A stretch of 64,000 nucleotides of DNA, taken from the NCBI RefSeq assembly GCF_036250065.1, contig NZ_CP109199.1, positions 3,348,001 through 3,412,000 on the forward strand, in the 5' to 3' direction. Every line of letters starts with the position of its first letter. The stretch's first letter is position 1. This DNA comes from Micromonospora sp. NBC_01699 (GTDB lineage: Bacteria; Actinomycetota; Actinomycetes; Mycobacteriales; Micromonosporaceae). The notes beneath the pieces are model-generated. The model ran no database searches. It worked only from the letters and a program-made list of their open reading frames with translations, and had not been told where the DNA came from. Shown here one piece after another: positions 33,623 to 51,208 of the stretch. A program made the position numbers and the translations under genes.

Positions 33623-33626
<4 letters not shown>
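26781..33626 (+). CDS. AT-less PKS: DH-ACP-KR (module 12) and KS-DH-KR-ACP (module 13)
   Basis: 2281 residues. The start follows a purine-rich GGGGAGAAGGGA site and an 18-nt gap. Order: DH (His23 in the HxxxGxxxxP motif), ACP (Ser320), KR (about 375-760), an acidic linker, KS (Cys968, DTMCSSS), an ACP-like insert, DH (His1467), KR with an LDD motif (about 1700-2080), ACP (Ser2154, GFDSL), and a C-terminal docking helix ([12 protein letters not shown]). The first half completes module 12, whose KS ends the previous protein, with the KR unusually placed after the ACP. The second half is chimeric: a trans-AT style KS followed by DH, KR and ACP that look like ordinary actinomycete cis-AT domains, but with no AT. 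Both modules should add conjugated double bonds. The stop overlaps the next start (ATGA). It resembles KirAV. Confidence 0.92.
29070..29164 (+). repeat. Degenerate GCCGAGGAAG-type repeats in an acidic linker
   Basis: Imperfect repeats encode Glu/Pro/Ala-rich runs ([19 protein letters not shown]) between the module-12 KR and the module-13 KS. It is an interdomain spacer within the coding sequence. Confidence 0.7.
30580..30780 (+). other. ACP-like insert with Tyr replacing the active serine in the module-13 KS linker
   Basis: The translation [21 protein letters not shown] resembles helices 2 and 3 of a carrier domain, but the serine position is tyrosine (codon 30663-30665, residue 1295). It sits between the two halves of the KS linker, as in module 9. 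It cannot be phosphopantetheinylated. Confidence 0.65.
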
Positions 33627-42724
<9,098 letters not shown>

Positions 42725-42798
42725 TTGGTGAAGGTGGGCGGCCGCTGCTGGAAGGGGTTCCTCTGCCCGGATGAATGGGATCAGCAATGGTCACTAAT

Positions 42799-42822
42799 GG
42801 TGCCGCCCGAGAGGGCGTCACC
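42799..42822 (+). terminator. Hairpin with GAGA loop after the PKS operon
   Basis: GGTGcCGCCC and GGGCGtCACC pair around a GAGA tetraloop, with one C/T mismatch. It starts 75 nt after the last PKS stop and has no U-tract, as is common for actinomycete terminators. It could also be an attenuator for the downstream operon. Confidence 0.5.
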
Positions 42823-42881
42823 TTAAGAATCGTGCCCGAAACTGCCTCTGAGATGCCACACAAATTGGCGGTAATCCGAGG

Positions 42882-42910
42882 TGGACAAGGTTGTTGACGT
42901 GAAATAGTAT
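42882..42910 (+). promoter_or_regulatory. Likely housekeeping-type promoter of the second operon
   Basis: TGGACA (42882-42887) and TAGTAT (42905-42910) are spaced 17 nt apart in a locally AT-richer stretch, about 75 nt before the ATG at 42986. A second -35-like TTGACG lies at 42894 but has no good -10 partner. The rest of the gap 42725-42985 shows no other gene. Confidence 0.5.
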
Positions 42911-42985
42911 CGCCAACTGATGGCCTTCGATAAAGCGGAGAGAATCGCTCGGACATCTATCTTCGACAATCAGGAGAATTGCGAG

Positions 42986-43834
42986 ATGCCAAGCCCTGCC
43001 GTGTGGAATGTGGTGCTCGACGCAGCCTCGGGCACCGACGTCGTACTCGCCACCGACTTTCCGGTGACGGGCCGCAACGAGGGTGGATTCGTCGACCTGA
43101 CGCCGGGCCTGGGCCTGGACTGCGCACTGTGGCAGACCGTCGCCCCGGTCCGAGTACCCGGTGGCGGGGTCTCCGAGGACGAGTACCTGGCGCCCTGGCT
43201 GACGGAGGTCGCCGCGAGCGGACGCACCGTCCGGGCGGTGCTCGGTTACTGCGCCGGCTCGGTCTTCGCCGGTGCGCTGGCGGAGCGGATCGCCGCGACA
43301 CAGTCGTCCGCCCCCCGCGTGGTCGTCTTCGATCCCGAACTGGTCGACGTGCCGACCGTCCACCTCCAGTTCGGCCGGGTGATCGGCAACATGACCACCG
43401 TCCTCACGGACGGCGAGATCGCCGAGCTGGCCGGGACGGCGGAACGGCTCGCCGCACGACCCGGGATCGAGCCCGCGGGGTTCGCGGCCGAGATCTACAC
43501 GGCGTTCGAGCCGGTGGGCACCGCCGCACTTCGGCGGGCCGGCCTCGACGAGGACTACGCCGGGGAACTGGTCGCGCTGGTGGGCTCGTTCATGACCTAT
43601 CTCGGCGTCGCCGCCGGCCTCGATCCCCGTGCGAGCTGGGCACGCGCCACGGTCATCACGTCGGCCAGCCCGTCGAGCGGCCTCAACCGGATGCGGGTCA
43701 CCCCCGGTGTGCCGCCGATCGGGGTCGCCGACGAGCGGCGGTTCGAGGTCGAGCACCGCGACCTGCTGCGTACCCCCGAGGTTGCCGAGACCGTGGCCGG
43801 TCTGCTGGCCGACCGGTCGGGGGCGCACCGGTGA
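42986..43834 (+). CDS. Dieckmann cyclase, alpha/beta-hydrolase fold (pyridone-forming)
   Basis: 282 residues. I chose ATG 42986 because AGGAG lies 9 nt upstream. The protein has a nucleophile elbow with cysteine in GYCAGS (Cys89), then Asp116 (VVVFDPE) and His257 (EVEHRDLL). This Cys-Asp-His arrangement and spacing fit the Dieckmann cyclase family of tetramic acid and pyridone pathways (NcmC, TrdC, KirHI). It should release the finished chain from the last PCP by carbon-carbon bond formation, giving the 4-hydroxy-2-pyridone and replacing a thioesterase. It lies between the last PKS and the last NRPS gene and overlaps the latter by GTGA. The Asp and His assignments are by position, not by structure. 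Confidence 0.87.
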   Translation: MPSPAVWNVVLDAASGTDVVLATDFPVTGRNEGGFVDLTPGLGLDCALWQTVAPVRVPGGGVSEDEYLAPWLTEVAASGRTVRAVLGYCAGSVFAGALAERIAATQSSAPRVVVFDPELVDVPTVHLQFGRVIGNMTTVLTDGEIAELAGTAERLAARPGIEPAGFAAEIYTAFEPVGTAALRRAGLDEDYAGELVALVGSFMTYLGVAAGLDPRASWARATVITSASPSSGLNRMRVTPGVPPIGVADERRFEVEHRDLLRTPEVAETVAGLLADRSGAHR

Positions 43835-46800
43835 GTGTCGAATCCCCGGGCACCCATGTCCGCAGCTCCCGCAAGGAGACGGCACTCTGGCTGCTCGACG
43901 ACCTCGTGCCGAACAGTGGCGCGAACAACCTCTCGCTGGCCTTCCGGGTGCCCGGCCGGCTCGACCCGGCGGCCACCGCGTCGGCGATCCGCCTCCTGCC
44001 GCGTCGGTACGAGGTGCTGCGCACGGTGTTCCGCCGAGCCGACGACGCCCTGACCAAGACCGTTCTCCCGGCCCTCGATGTCGACCTAGAGCAGGCCGAC
44101 CTGCACGGTGACGAGCGGGCCACGCTGACCGCCTTCGTCGCCCGTCCGTTCCGGGCGGACGGTGGCCCGCTCATGCGAGGGCTGCTCCTGCACGGCCCCG
44201 ACAGCGATGTTCTGTGCCTCGCGCTGCACCACGCCGTCGCGGACGTGCAGTCCACGGCGATTCTGCGCGCCGAGTTCGTCGCCTTCTACGAGGCGGTGCT
44301 GGCCGGCGAGGATCCGGATCCCGCCGAGGTGCCCGCGTGGCACGAGCCGGCGCCGTCGGAGAAGAGCGAGCGGTACTGGCGCGAGACCCTGGCCGGCTTC
44401 CGCTCGTCCGATCTGGAGCTGTGGTGCGAGCGGGCGGCACCGGCGGTCACGACGCTCGCCGGCGACGAGGTCACCCACGTGCTGTCGGCCGAGGCGCACG
44501 CGGTGCTCCGACGGCTGCAACGTGAGCTGCGGGCACCGGAGTCGGTCATCCTGCTGACCGCGTACGCCGTGCTGCTCGCCGGGCACGGTGCCGGCCCCGA
44601 CCTGACCATCGGCTCGCCGGTGAGTTCGCGTAGCCGGGATGCGATGGGCGCGGTCGGCTACCACAGCAACCTCGTCACGCTGCGCCTGCTGGCCGAGCGG
44701 TCGGCCAGCTTCCGCGAGCTCGCCGGCCTCACCCGGCGGGTCTTCCTGGAGGCGATGGCCCACCTGGACATGCCGGCCGACGACCTGCTCGACGTGGTCC
44801 ACCGGGACGGCTCCGGCTGGCGCAACGTGCTCTTCCGCCACGTGTTCAACTACGTCCCCTTTTCCGAGGGGCAACGGACGTTCACCGTCGCGGGCGCCCC
44901 GGCGGAACTCGTCGTGGTCGAGAACGGCTTCAGCCAGTTCGACCTGGAGTTCTTCGTGACGTCCGACCGAGACACCGCGACGGTCCGGGCGGCCTTCTAC
45001 ACCGGGGTACTGGAGCGTTCGGACGTCGAACTGATGGTTCGCCGCTACGACGCCCTTCTCACCGCCGCCGGTGCCGACCTCGACACGCCGGTCGCGTCGC
45101 TGTCGATCTGGTCGGAGGAGGACCGCGCGGTCATCGGTGCCGCCAACGCGACCACTCGTCCCGTCGAGCTGCCGTCGGTGCTCGCCGGGTTCGCCCGGCG
45201 CGCCGCGGCCCGTCCCGACGCCCCGGCGGTCCGTGCTGCCGATCGCGTGATCAGCTACGGCGAGCTGTGGTCGGCCGCGGTGGGGACCGCCGACCGGTTG
45301 TCCGCGGCCGGCGTCCGGCAGGGTGACGTCGTCGCCCTGCTCGTGCCCCGTGGCGCCGCGCTGGCCGCCGCGATCTTCGGTACGTGGCTCGCCGGCGCGG
45401 CGTACCTCCCGCTGGACCCGCACCATCCCGCGGAGCGGATCGCCTACCAGCTCGACGACGCGGGCGCGCGGATAGTGATCCTCGGCGACGGCCTCACCGC
45501 GCCCGGTCCGCAGCGGACGATCTCCGCCCCGGACTACGACACCGTGTCCCCGGTGGGCGTCGACGTCGCCGCAGCCGCCGTGGCCCGCCCCGACGCCCTG
45601 GCGTACGTGATCTACACCTCCGGCTCCACCGGTAAGCCCAAGGGCATCCCGATCCGGCACCGCAGCCTCGTCAACCACATCGTCGACTACGCCGACCGGT
45701 TCGGGGTCGCCGGATCGGCCCGGCCCACCGGCTGGCTCAGCACGTACAGCTTCGACACGTCATCTCTCGAACTGATGATGCCGCTGCTGCACGGTGGCCA
45801 TGCCGTGGTGCTGCCCGACGAGGCCCGGACCGACGGCAACCTACTGGCCGCGGCCGTCGGTACGTTCGACGTCGGTTTCCTCCAGGCGACGCCGACCACC
45901 TGGCGGCTCGTCGCCGGGGAGGTCGCCGGGCTGATCGGTGGTCGCACCCTGCTCAGCGGCGGTGAGCCACTGGCCGCCGAACTGGCGGCGACCCTGCTCG
46001 CGGCGGGTGCCGAGCTGTGGAACGTCTACGGGCCGACGGAGAGCACGATCTGGGCGACGGCGGGGCGGGTGAGGTTGGACCCCGGCGGCCGGGTGGATGT
46101 CGGCGCTCCCATCGCCAACACCCAGATCTTCATCGCGGATCCGCACGGGGAGGCGCTGCCGATCGGTCTGCGCGGGGAGCTCTGTGTCGCGGGGGTCGGC
46201 GTCGCCCCCGGCTACCACGGACGTCCCGACCTCACCGCCGATCGATTCGGCGAGAACGCCCGGTACGGCCGCTTCTACCGTTCGGGGGACGTGGCGCGCT
46301 GGCGGCCCGACGGTCGGATCGACCTGCACGGCCGGATGGACCGGCAGGTCAAGCTGCGCGGTAACCGGATCGAGCTGTCCGAGATCGAGGCGGTCCTGCT
46401 GAGCCATCCCGACGTCGAGGCGGCGGCCGTGGTCGTCGTCGGCGATCCCGGTACGGACGGCAGCCTCGCCGCCTTCGTCCGGGTGCCCAACCGTCGGGTG
46501 GCCGCGGACGAGCTGTGGGAGCACGCACACCGGCAACTGCCACGGTCGGTGGTTCCGCACCGGTTCATCGTGGTGGAGGCGTTCCCGCGCACCGGCAGCG
46601 ACAAGGTCGACTATCTCGCCCTGGCCGAACTCGTGCCGCGGCACCACGGCTCGGTCGTCGGCGACGACGGCGCGGGCGACGACGACGGCGACGATCTGAC
46701 CGCGAGTCTGATCGCGTTGTTCGCCGAACTGCTCGACCGGCCCGATCTGGACGCCGGCGGCCACTTCTTCGCCAACGGCGGGCATTCGCTGCTCGCCGCC

Positions 46801-46911
46801 ACGCTCGCCCAGCGGATAAGGGACAGCACCGGCGTCCGGCTCGCACTGACCGACGTGTTCGAGAACCCGACCCCCGCCGCGCTGGCCGCCAGGCTGCGCC
46901 GGCTCGCCTGA
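43831..46911 (+). CDS. Terminal NRPS module C-A-PCP, probably beta-alanine
   Basis: 1026 residues from GTG 43831. A condensation domain (HHAVADV; the usual HHxxxDG ends in V here), an adenylation domain (YTSGSTGKPKG, NVYGPTEST, YRSGDVA, GSDKVD) and a PCP (GGHSLL) make one complete module with no thioesterase. By my alignment the pocket is D-T-L-Q-L-G-V-I-W-K. That looks glycine-like and keeps Asp235, which contacts an alpha-amino group, rather than matching the usual beta-alanine code. I still call beta-alanine because panD is in the same operon, and because pyridone formation by the neighbouring cyclase needs a beta-amino acid, as KirB does in kirromycin. Specificity from the code alone is unresolved. 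Confidence 0.88.
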   Translation: MSVESPGTHVRSSRKETALWLLDDLVPNSGANNLSLAFRVPGRLDPAATASAIRLLPRRYEVLRTVFRRADDALTKTVLPALDVDLEQADLHGDERATLTAFVARPFRADGGPLMRGLLLHGPDSDVLCLALHHAVADVQSTAILRAEFVAFYEAVLAGEDPDPAEVPAWHEPAPSEKSERYWRETLAGFRSSDLELWCERAAPAVTTLAGDEVTHVLSAEAHAVLRRLQRELRAPESVILLTAYAVLLAGHGAGPDLTIGSPVSSRSRDAMGAVGYHSNLVTLRLLAERSASFRELAGLTRRVFLEAMAHLDMPADDLLDVVHRDGSGWRNVLFRHVFNYVPFSEGQRTFTVAGAPAELVVVENGFSQFDLEFFVTSDRDTATVRAAFYTGVLERSDVELMVRRYDALLTAAGADLDTPVASLSIWSEEDRAVIGAANATTRPVELPSVLAGFARRAAARPDAPAVRAADRVISYGELWSAAVGTADRLSAAGVRQGDVVALLVPRGAALAAAIFGTWLAGAAYLPLDPHHPAERIAYQLDDAGARIVILGDGLTAPGPQRTISAPDYDTVSPVGVDVAAAAVARPDALAYVIYTSGSTGKPKGIPIRHRSLVNHIVDYADRFGVAGSARPTGWLSTYSFDTSSLELMMPLLHGGHAVVLPDEARTDGNLLAAAVGTFDVGFLQATPTTWRLVAGEVAGLIGGRTLLSGGEPLAAELAATLLAAGAELWNVYGPTESTIWATAGRVRLDPGGRVDVGAPIANTQIFIADPHGEALPIGLRGELCVAGVGVAPGYHGRPDLTADRFGENARYGRFYRSGDVARWRPDGRIDLHGRMDRQVKLRGNRIELSEIEAVLLSHPDVEAAAVVVVGDPGTDGSLAAFVRVPNRRVAADELWEHAHRQLPRSVVPHRFIVVEAFPRTGSDKVDYLALAELVPRHHGSVVGDDGAGDDDGDDLTASLIALFAELLDRPDLDAGGHFFANGGHSLLAATLAQRIRDSTGVRLALTDVFENPTPAALAARLRRLA

Positions 46912-46932
46912 CCGACACGGAAGAGGACCCCG

Positions 46933-47934
46933 ATGGAGATCTTGCAACTGGCGATCAGCGGCTGGTTCGCCCGCGCGCTGGCCGTGGCCGCCCGCCTGGA
47001 GATCGCGGACATCCTGGACGGCGGCTCGATGACCGCCGCCGAAATCGCCAAGCGGACCGAGACCGACCCGCAGGTGCTCTACCGCCTGCTACAGATGCTC
47101 ACCGTGCCGGGCGTGGTCGAGCGGGTCGGGGACGAGTTCCGGCTGTCCGACGCGTACGCGCCGTTGCGGGCGGACCACCCCTTCACCCAGCGCCATTTCG
47201 CCATCGTGGCCGCCGAGTTGTACGACGACGCGTTCGCGGGCCTGATGCACACCGTGAAGACCGGTCGGTCCGGGTTCAAGGAGGTCTTCGGGGAGTCTCT
47301 CTACGAGTACCTGGAGACGCATCCCGAAGCCGCCGACCTGTTCGACAAGGGCATGGTCGACCTGGCCGGGCCGGTCGGGGCGTGCCTCGTCGCCCAGCAC
47401 GACTTCACCGGTGTCGCCACGGTCGTCGACGTGGGTGGCGGCAGTGGTGGCCTGCTGACCGGCCTGCTGACCGCCAACCCCGACCTGCGTGGCATCGTCG
47501 CCGACCGGGCGAGCGTCTGCGCTCGGGGCCCTGCGGCCCTGGCCCGGGTTGCCGACCGGGCGGTCATCGACCGGATCTCGTTCACGCCGAGTGACTTCTT
47601 CGTCGAGGTGCCCGCCGCCGCCGACCGGTACGTGCTGAAGAACGTGCTGCACGACTGGACCTACGACAACTGCGTCCGGATCCTCCGGACTGTCGCCACC
47701 GCGATGGCGGACGGACCGGCCGGTGCCCGGCTGCTGGTGGTGGAACCGCTGGTGGAAAACGACATCGACGGCTGGCGGGCGATGTTCCAGGCGGTGGCGT
47801 GCGACGAGGGCACCCTCGGCCTGGACGAACCGGGCATGCGGCGGGCGCTGGCCGAGGCGGGCCTGACCGTCGAGTCCGTCACCCCCCTGCCCACCGGCCA
47901 CAAGGTCCTCGAATCGTCCCTGCGTCCCGCCTGA
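46933..47934 (+). CDS. SAM-dependent O-methyltransferase
   Basis: 333 residues, preceded by GGAAGAGGA. It has an N-terminal winged-helix dimerisation region (residues about 1-90), the SAM motif VVDVGGGSGG near residue 161, and the LKNVLHDW motif whose His is the usual base in this class of actinomycete small-molecule O-methyltransferases. It lies in the tailoring operon 21 nt after the NRPS stop. The best guess is formation of the methoxy group on the central polyketide chain, the role of KirM. The substrate is not shown by sequence. Confidence 0.88.
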   Translation: MEILQLAISGWFARALAVAARLEIADILDGGSMTAAEIAKRTETDPQVLYRLLQMLTVPGVVERVGDEFRLSDAYAPLRADHPFTQRHFAIVAAELYDDAFAGLMHTVKTGRSGFKEVFGESLYEYLETHPEAADLFDKGMVDLAGPVGACLVAQHDFTGVATVVDVGGGSGGLLTGLLTANPDLRGIVADRASVCARGPAALARVADRAVIDRISFTPSDFFVEVPAAADRYVLKNVLHDWTYDNCVRILRTVATAMADGPAGARLLVVEPLVENDIDGWRAMFQAVACDEGTLGLDEPGMRRALAEAGLTVESVTPLPTGHKVLESSLRPA

Positions 47935-47936
47935 TC

Positions 47937-50900
47937 ATGCTTACCCCGGTCTTCCTCTTCGCGGGACAGGGCTCCCAGTACCACGGCATGGGCAAGTGGC
48001 TCTACGGAGCCGACCCCGTGTTCCGGAGCGCACTCGACTCCCTGGACGCCGTCGTCCGCGACGTCCGAGGCGATTCCGTCGTCCTCGCCATCCACGGCAG
48101 TGGGCATGGCCCGGAGCGGCCCATGACGCGCTTCGCGCTCACCCAGCCGGCCATCTTCATGGTCGAGTACGCCCTGGCCCGGATGCTGCGGGCGCGCGGG
48201 ATCGAGCCAGCCGCGGTGCTCGGTGCGAGCCTGGGCGAGGTGGCCGCGGCCGCGGTCGCGGGAGTGTTCGACCCGGAGGACTGCCTGCGGTCGCTGCTGG
48301 ATCAGGTGGAGCTGTTCGAGGCGGAGTGTCCCCGTGGCGGCATGCTGGCGGTCCTCGCCGACGTCGAACTCGCCCGGCGGGATCCCGCCCTGGCCGGGGC
48401 GCACCTGGCCGCGATCAACTCGCCGGACAACTTCGTGCTGGCCGGAACCGCGGCGGAGCTGGACCGTATCGAGCGCCATCTCACCGCCTCGCGCGTGCTC
48501 TGCCAGGCGCTTCCGGTGCTGTTCCCGTTCCATTCGCCCCTGATCGACCCGGTGGAGGGAGCGTTCACGAAGCTGGTGAGCGACCTGGCCCTGCGGCCCG
48601 CCACCATTCCGCTGATCTCGGCCACCACCGGTACCGAGGTGCACCTGCCCGGTCCGGAGCATCTCTGGCGGGTCCTGCGGGAGCCGTTCGACCTGTCCAG
48701 GGCGCTCGACCCACTGCTGACGCGGGACGATCTCTGCTTCCTGGACCTGGGCCCCTCCGGGTCGATGGCCAACCTGGTGCGGACGAGGTTGCCCGAGGGC
48801 AGCAGGTCCCGGGTGCTGCCGTTGCTGTCGCCCTACGCACGTGACGAGGTGTTGTTCCAGGCCGTTCTCGACCTGCGTCCCACCATCGTCACACCGGCAC
48901 GACGAACCGAGGTGAAGGCTGTGAGTGCTCCGACGGCAGCGGGCAGCCGTACCATCGCCGACGGCGAAGGTCTGGATGTCTACGTCTTCCCCGGGCAGGG
49001 GGCGCAGGCCAAGGGCATGGGACGCGAGCTTTTCGACCGGTTCCCGGAACTCGTCGCCCGCGCCGACGCCATTCTCGGGTACTCGCTGCGGGAACTCTGT
49101 CTCGACGACCCGGATCGGAACCTGCGCAACACCGAGTACACCCAGCCGGCGCTGTACGTCGTCAACGCCCTGACCTGGCTGGCGACCCTACAGGAAGGCG
49201 GGCGTCTGCCCGACTACCTGCTGGGGCACAGCCTCGGCGAGTTCGCGGCCCTGTTCGCCTCGGGCGTGTACGACTTCGACACCGGACTGCGGTTGGTCGC
49301 CGAGCGTGGCCGGCTCATGGGCCGGGTCTCCGGCGGCATGATGGCCGCCGTCTCGGCGATCGACGCCGACCTCGTCCAGCGGGTGCTCGACGACGCCGAC
49401 CTGTCCGAAGTCGACATCGCCAACTACAACGCGCCGACCCAGACGGTCATCGCGGGCCCGGCCGAGGCCATCAACCGGGCGCTGGCCCTGTTCAAGGCTG
49501 AGGGGGCACGCTGCGCGCCGCTGAACGTCAGCGCCCCGTTCCACAGCCGCTACATGGCAACGGCGGCGGCGGAGTTCGGGCGGCTGCTCGACGTCACCAC
49601 ATTCTCGGCCCCCAAGATTCCGGTGATCAGCAACGTCGATGCCCGGCCCTACCGGGCGGACGGGGTCGCCGACACGATGCGCCGCCAGATCGTGTCGCCG
49701 GTCCGCTGGACGGACAGTGTGCGGCTGCTCATGGGACTGGGCGAGTTCCGGGTACGCGAACTCGGGCCGGGACAGGTCCTGACCAAACTCGTCGCCAGGA
49801 TCCGTGAGGAAGCCACGCCGACGCGGCAGGAGCCATCACGCGCGGTGCCGGTCCAGCGGCGGACGACGCCCGATGCGCTGGGTTCGGCGGCGTTCCGACG
49901 CGACTACGGGGTCCGCCACGCGTACGCCGCAGGCGGAATGCACCACGGCGTCAGTTCCGTGGAGCTGGTCTCCAGGCTGGCGCGGGCCCGCCTGCTGGGG
50001 TATTTCGGCGCCGCCGGGCTCACCGTGGCGGACGTCGCCGCGGCGGTCGGCCGGATCCGTGACGCCGTCCCGACCGGCGCACCCTTCGGCGTGAATGTCA
50101 CCCATGATCCGTTCGATCCGCGCGCGGAGGCGGACCTGGTCGACGTGCTGGTGCGGGAGGACGTCCGGTTCGTCGAGGCAGCCACCTACGTCGAGGTGAC
50201 CGCCCCGCTGGTACGGCATCGGCTGACCGGGGCGCGCCTGCTGCCGGACGGTACGGTGCACGCCCCCCGCAAGCTTCTGGCCAAGGTCACCCGCCTCGAC
50301 GCCGCCCGCCTCTTCCTCGCGCCCCCACCCCGCGCCCTCGTGCAACGGCTGGTCGACGAAGGTCTACTCACCCCGCAGGAGGCGGCGGCCGGCGAGCGGA
50401 TCGCCCTGGCCGACGACGTCTGCGCGGTCGGTGACGCGGCCGACTACTCCGACCAGGGCGCGCTGTCGGCCCTGCTGCCCTCGGTACGCCGGCTGCGTGC
50501 GGAGTTGGGCGGTGTCGCCGACGCGGTACGCATCGGGGGAGGGGGAGGCATCGGTTCTCCGGAGTCGGCGGCGGCGGCGTTCGTACTCGGCGCGGACTTC
50601 ATCCTCACCGGTTCCATCAACCTGTGCACGGCCGAGAGCGGGCTGAGCGCCGCCGCCAAGGACCTGCTGCCGGGCGTCGACGTGCACGACACGGCCTACG
50701 CACCGTACGGCGCGCTGTTCGAACTCGGCGGTCGCGCGCGGGTACTGAAGAAGGGCGTGCTGTTCCACGTGCGTGCCGGCAAGCTCTACGACCTGTGGCG
50801 CACCTACGACTCGTGGGACGCGGTGCCCACGGCGGTACGGGCCAAGGTGGAGCGGGACTACTTCGGCGCGACGTTCGAGGAGGTCGCCGCCCGTGTCGTA

Positions 50901-51164
50901 CCCCAAGGGGGGTCCGCGCCGGACCCCAAGCGCCGGATGGCCCTGGTCTTCCGTTGGTACTGCGCCCAGGCACTTCGGTGGGCGATCGAGGGCACCCCGG
51001 GACGCGTCGCCGACTACCAGGTGGCCTGCGGGCCCGCGCTGGGCGCGTGCAACCAGTGGTTGCGCGACACCCCGTCGCGGGCGTGGCGCGATCGGCACGC
51101 CGACGACCTGGCCGACCGGCTGATGACCGACGCCGCCGCGATCGTCGGGATCTCTGGCACGTAG
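47937..51164 (+). CDS. Tandem trans-acyltransferase plus enoylreductase-like domain (AT-AT-ER)
   Basis: 1075 residues. ATG 47937 is 2 nt after the previous stop and has no clear ribosome site, so translation is probably coupled. AT1 (about 1-300) has Ser98 in GASLG rather than GHSLG, with FPFHS. AT2 (about 345-620) has Ser432 in GHSLG and APFHS, typical of malonyl-CoA transferases. The C-terminal part (about 650-1075) is a PfaD-type FMN enoylreductase (GGMHHG, GGGGGIG, ILTGSIN). AT2 should load malonyl on the AT-less modules. AT1 may instead be an acyl hydrolase that clears stalled carriers. No double-bond reduction is evident in the predicted product, so the ER target is unclear. It resembles KirCI. 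Confidence 0.93.
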   Translation: MLTPVFLFAGQGSQYHGMGKWLYGADPVFRSALDSLDAVVRDVRGDSVVLAIHGSGHGPERPMTRFALTQPAIFMVEYALARMLRARGIEPAAVLGASLGEVAAAAVAGVFDPEDCLRSLLDQVELFEAECPRGGMLAVLADVELARRDPALAGAHLAAINSPDNFVLAGTAAELDRIERHLTASRVLCQALPVLFPFHSPLIDPVEGAFTKLVSDLALRPATIPLISATTGTEVHLPGPEHLWRVLREPFDLSRALDPLLTRDDLCFLDLGPSGSMANLVRTRLPEGSRSRVLPLLSPYARDEVLFQAVLDLRPTIVTPARRTEVKAVSAPTAAGSRTIADGEGLDVYVFPGQGAQAKGMGRELFDRFPELVARADAILGYSLRELCLDDPDRNLRNTEYTQPALYVVNALTWLATLQEGGRLPDYLLGHSLGEFAALFASGVYDFDTGLRLVAERGRLMGRVSGGMMAAVSAIDADLVQRVLDDADLSEVDIANYNAPTQTVIAGPAEAINRALALFKAEGARCAPLNVSAPFHSRYMATAAAEFGRLLDVTTFSAPKIPVISNVDARPYRADGVADTMRRQIVSPVRWTDSVRLLMGLGEFRVRELGPGQVLTKLVARIREEATPTRQEPSRAVPVQRRTTPDALGSAAFRRDYGVRHAYAAGGMHHGVSSVELVSRLARARLLGYFGAAGLTVADVAAAVGRIRDAVPTGAPFGVNVTHDPFDPRAEADLVDVLVREDVRFVEAATYVEVTAPLVRHRLTGARLLPDGTVHAPRKLLAKVTRLDAARLFLAPPPRALVQRLVDEGLLTPQEAAAGERIALADDVCAVGDAADYSDQGALSALLPSVRRLRAELGGVADAVRIGGGGGIGSPESAAAAFVLGADFILTGSINLCTAESGLSAAAKDLLPGVDVHDTAYAPYGALFELGGRARVLKKGVLFHVRAGKLYDLWRTYDSWDAVPTAVRAKVERDYFGATFEEVAARVVPQGGSAPDPKRRMALVFRWYCAQALRWAIEGTPGRVADYQVACGPALGACNQWLRDTPSRAWRDRHADDLADRLMTDAAAIVGISGT

Positions 51165-51208
51165 CACCCAACACCCGTCCGGCCATCGGTCAGCAAGGAG
51201 GAGAAGCT

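Noticed and set aside
42725-42985. Small gene in the gap before the Dieckmann cyclase (ATG 42920 in frame)
   Set aside because: The upstream ATG has no ribosome site and overlaps the likely transcription start. The gap has noncoding, AT-richer composition.
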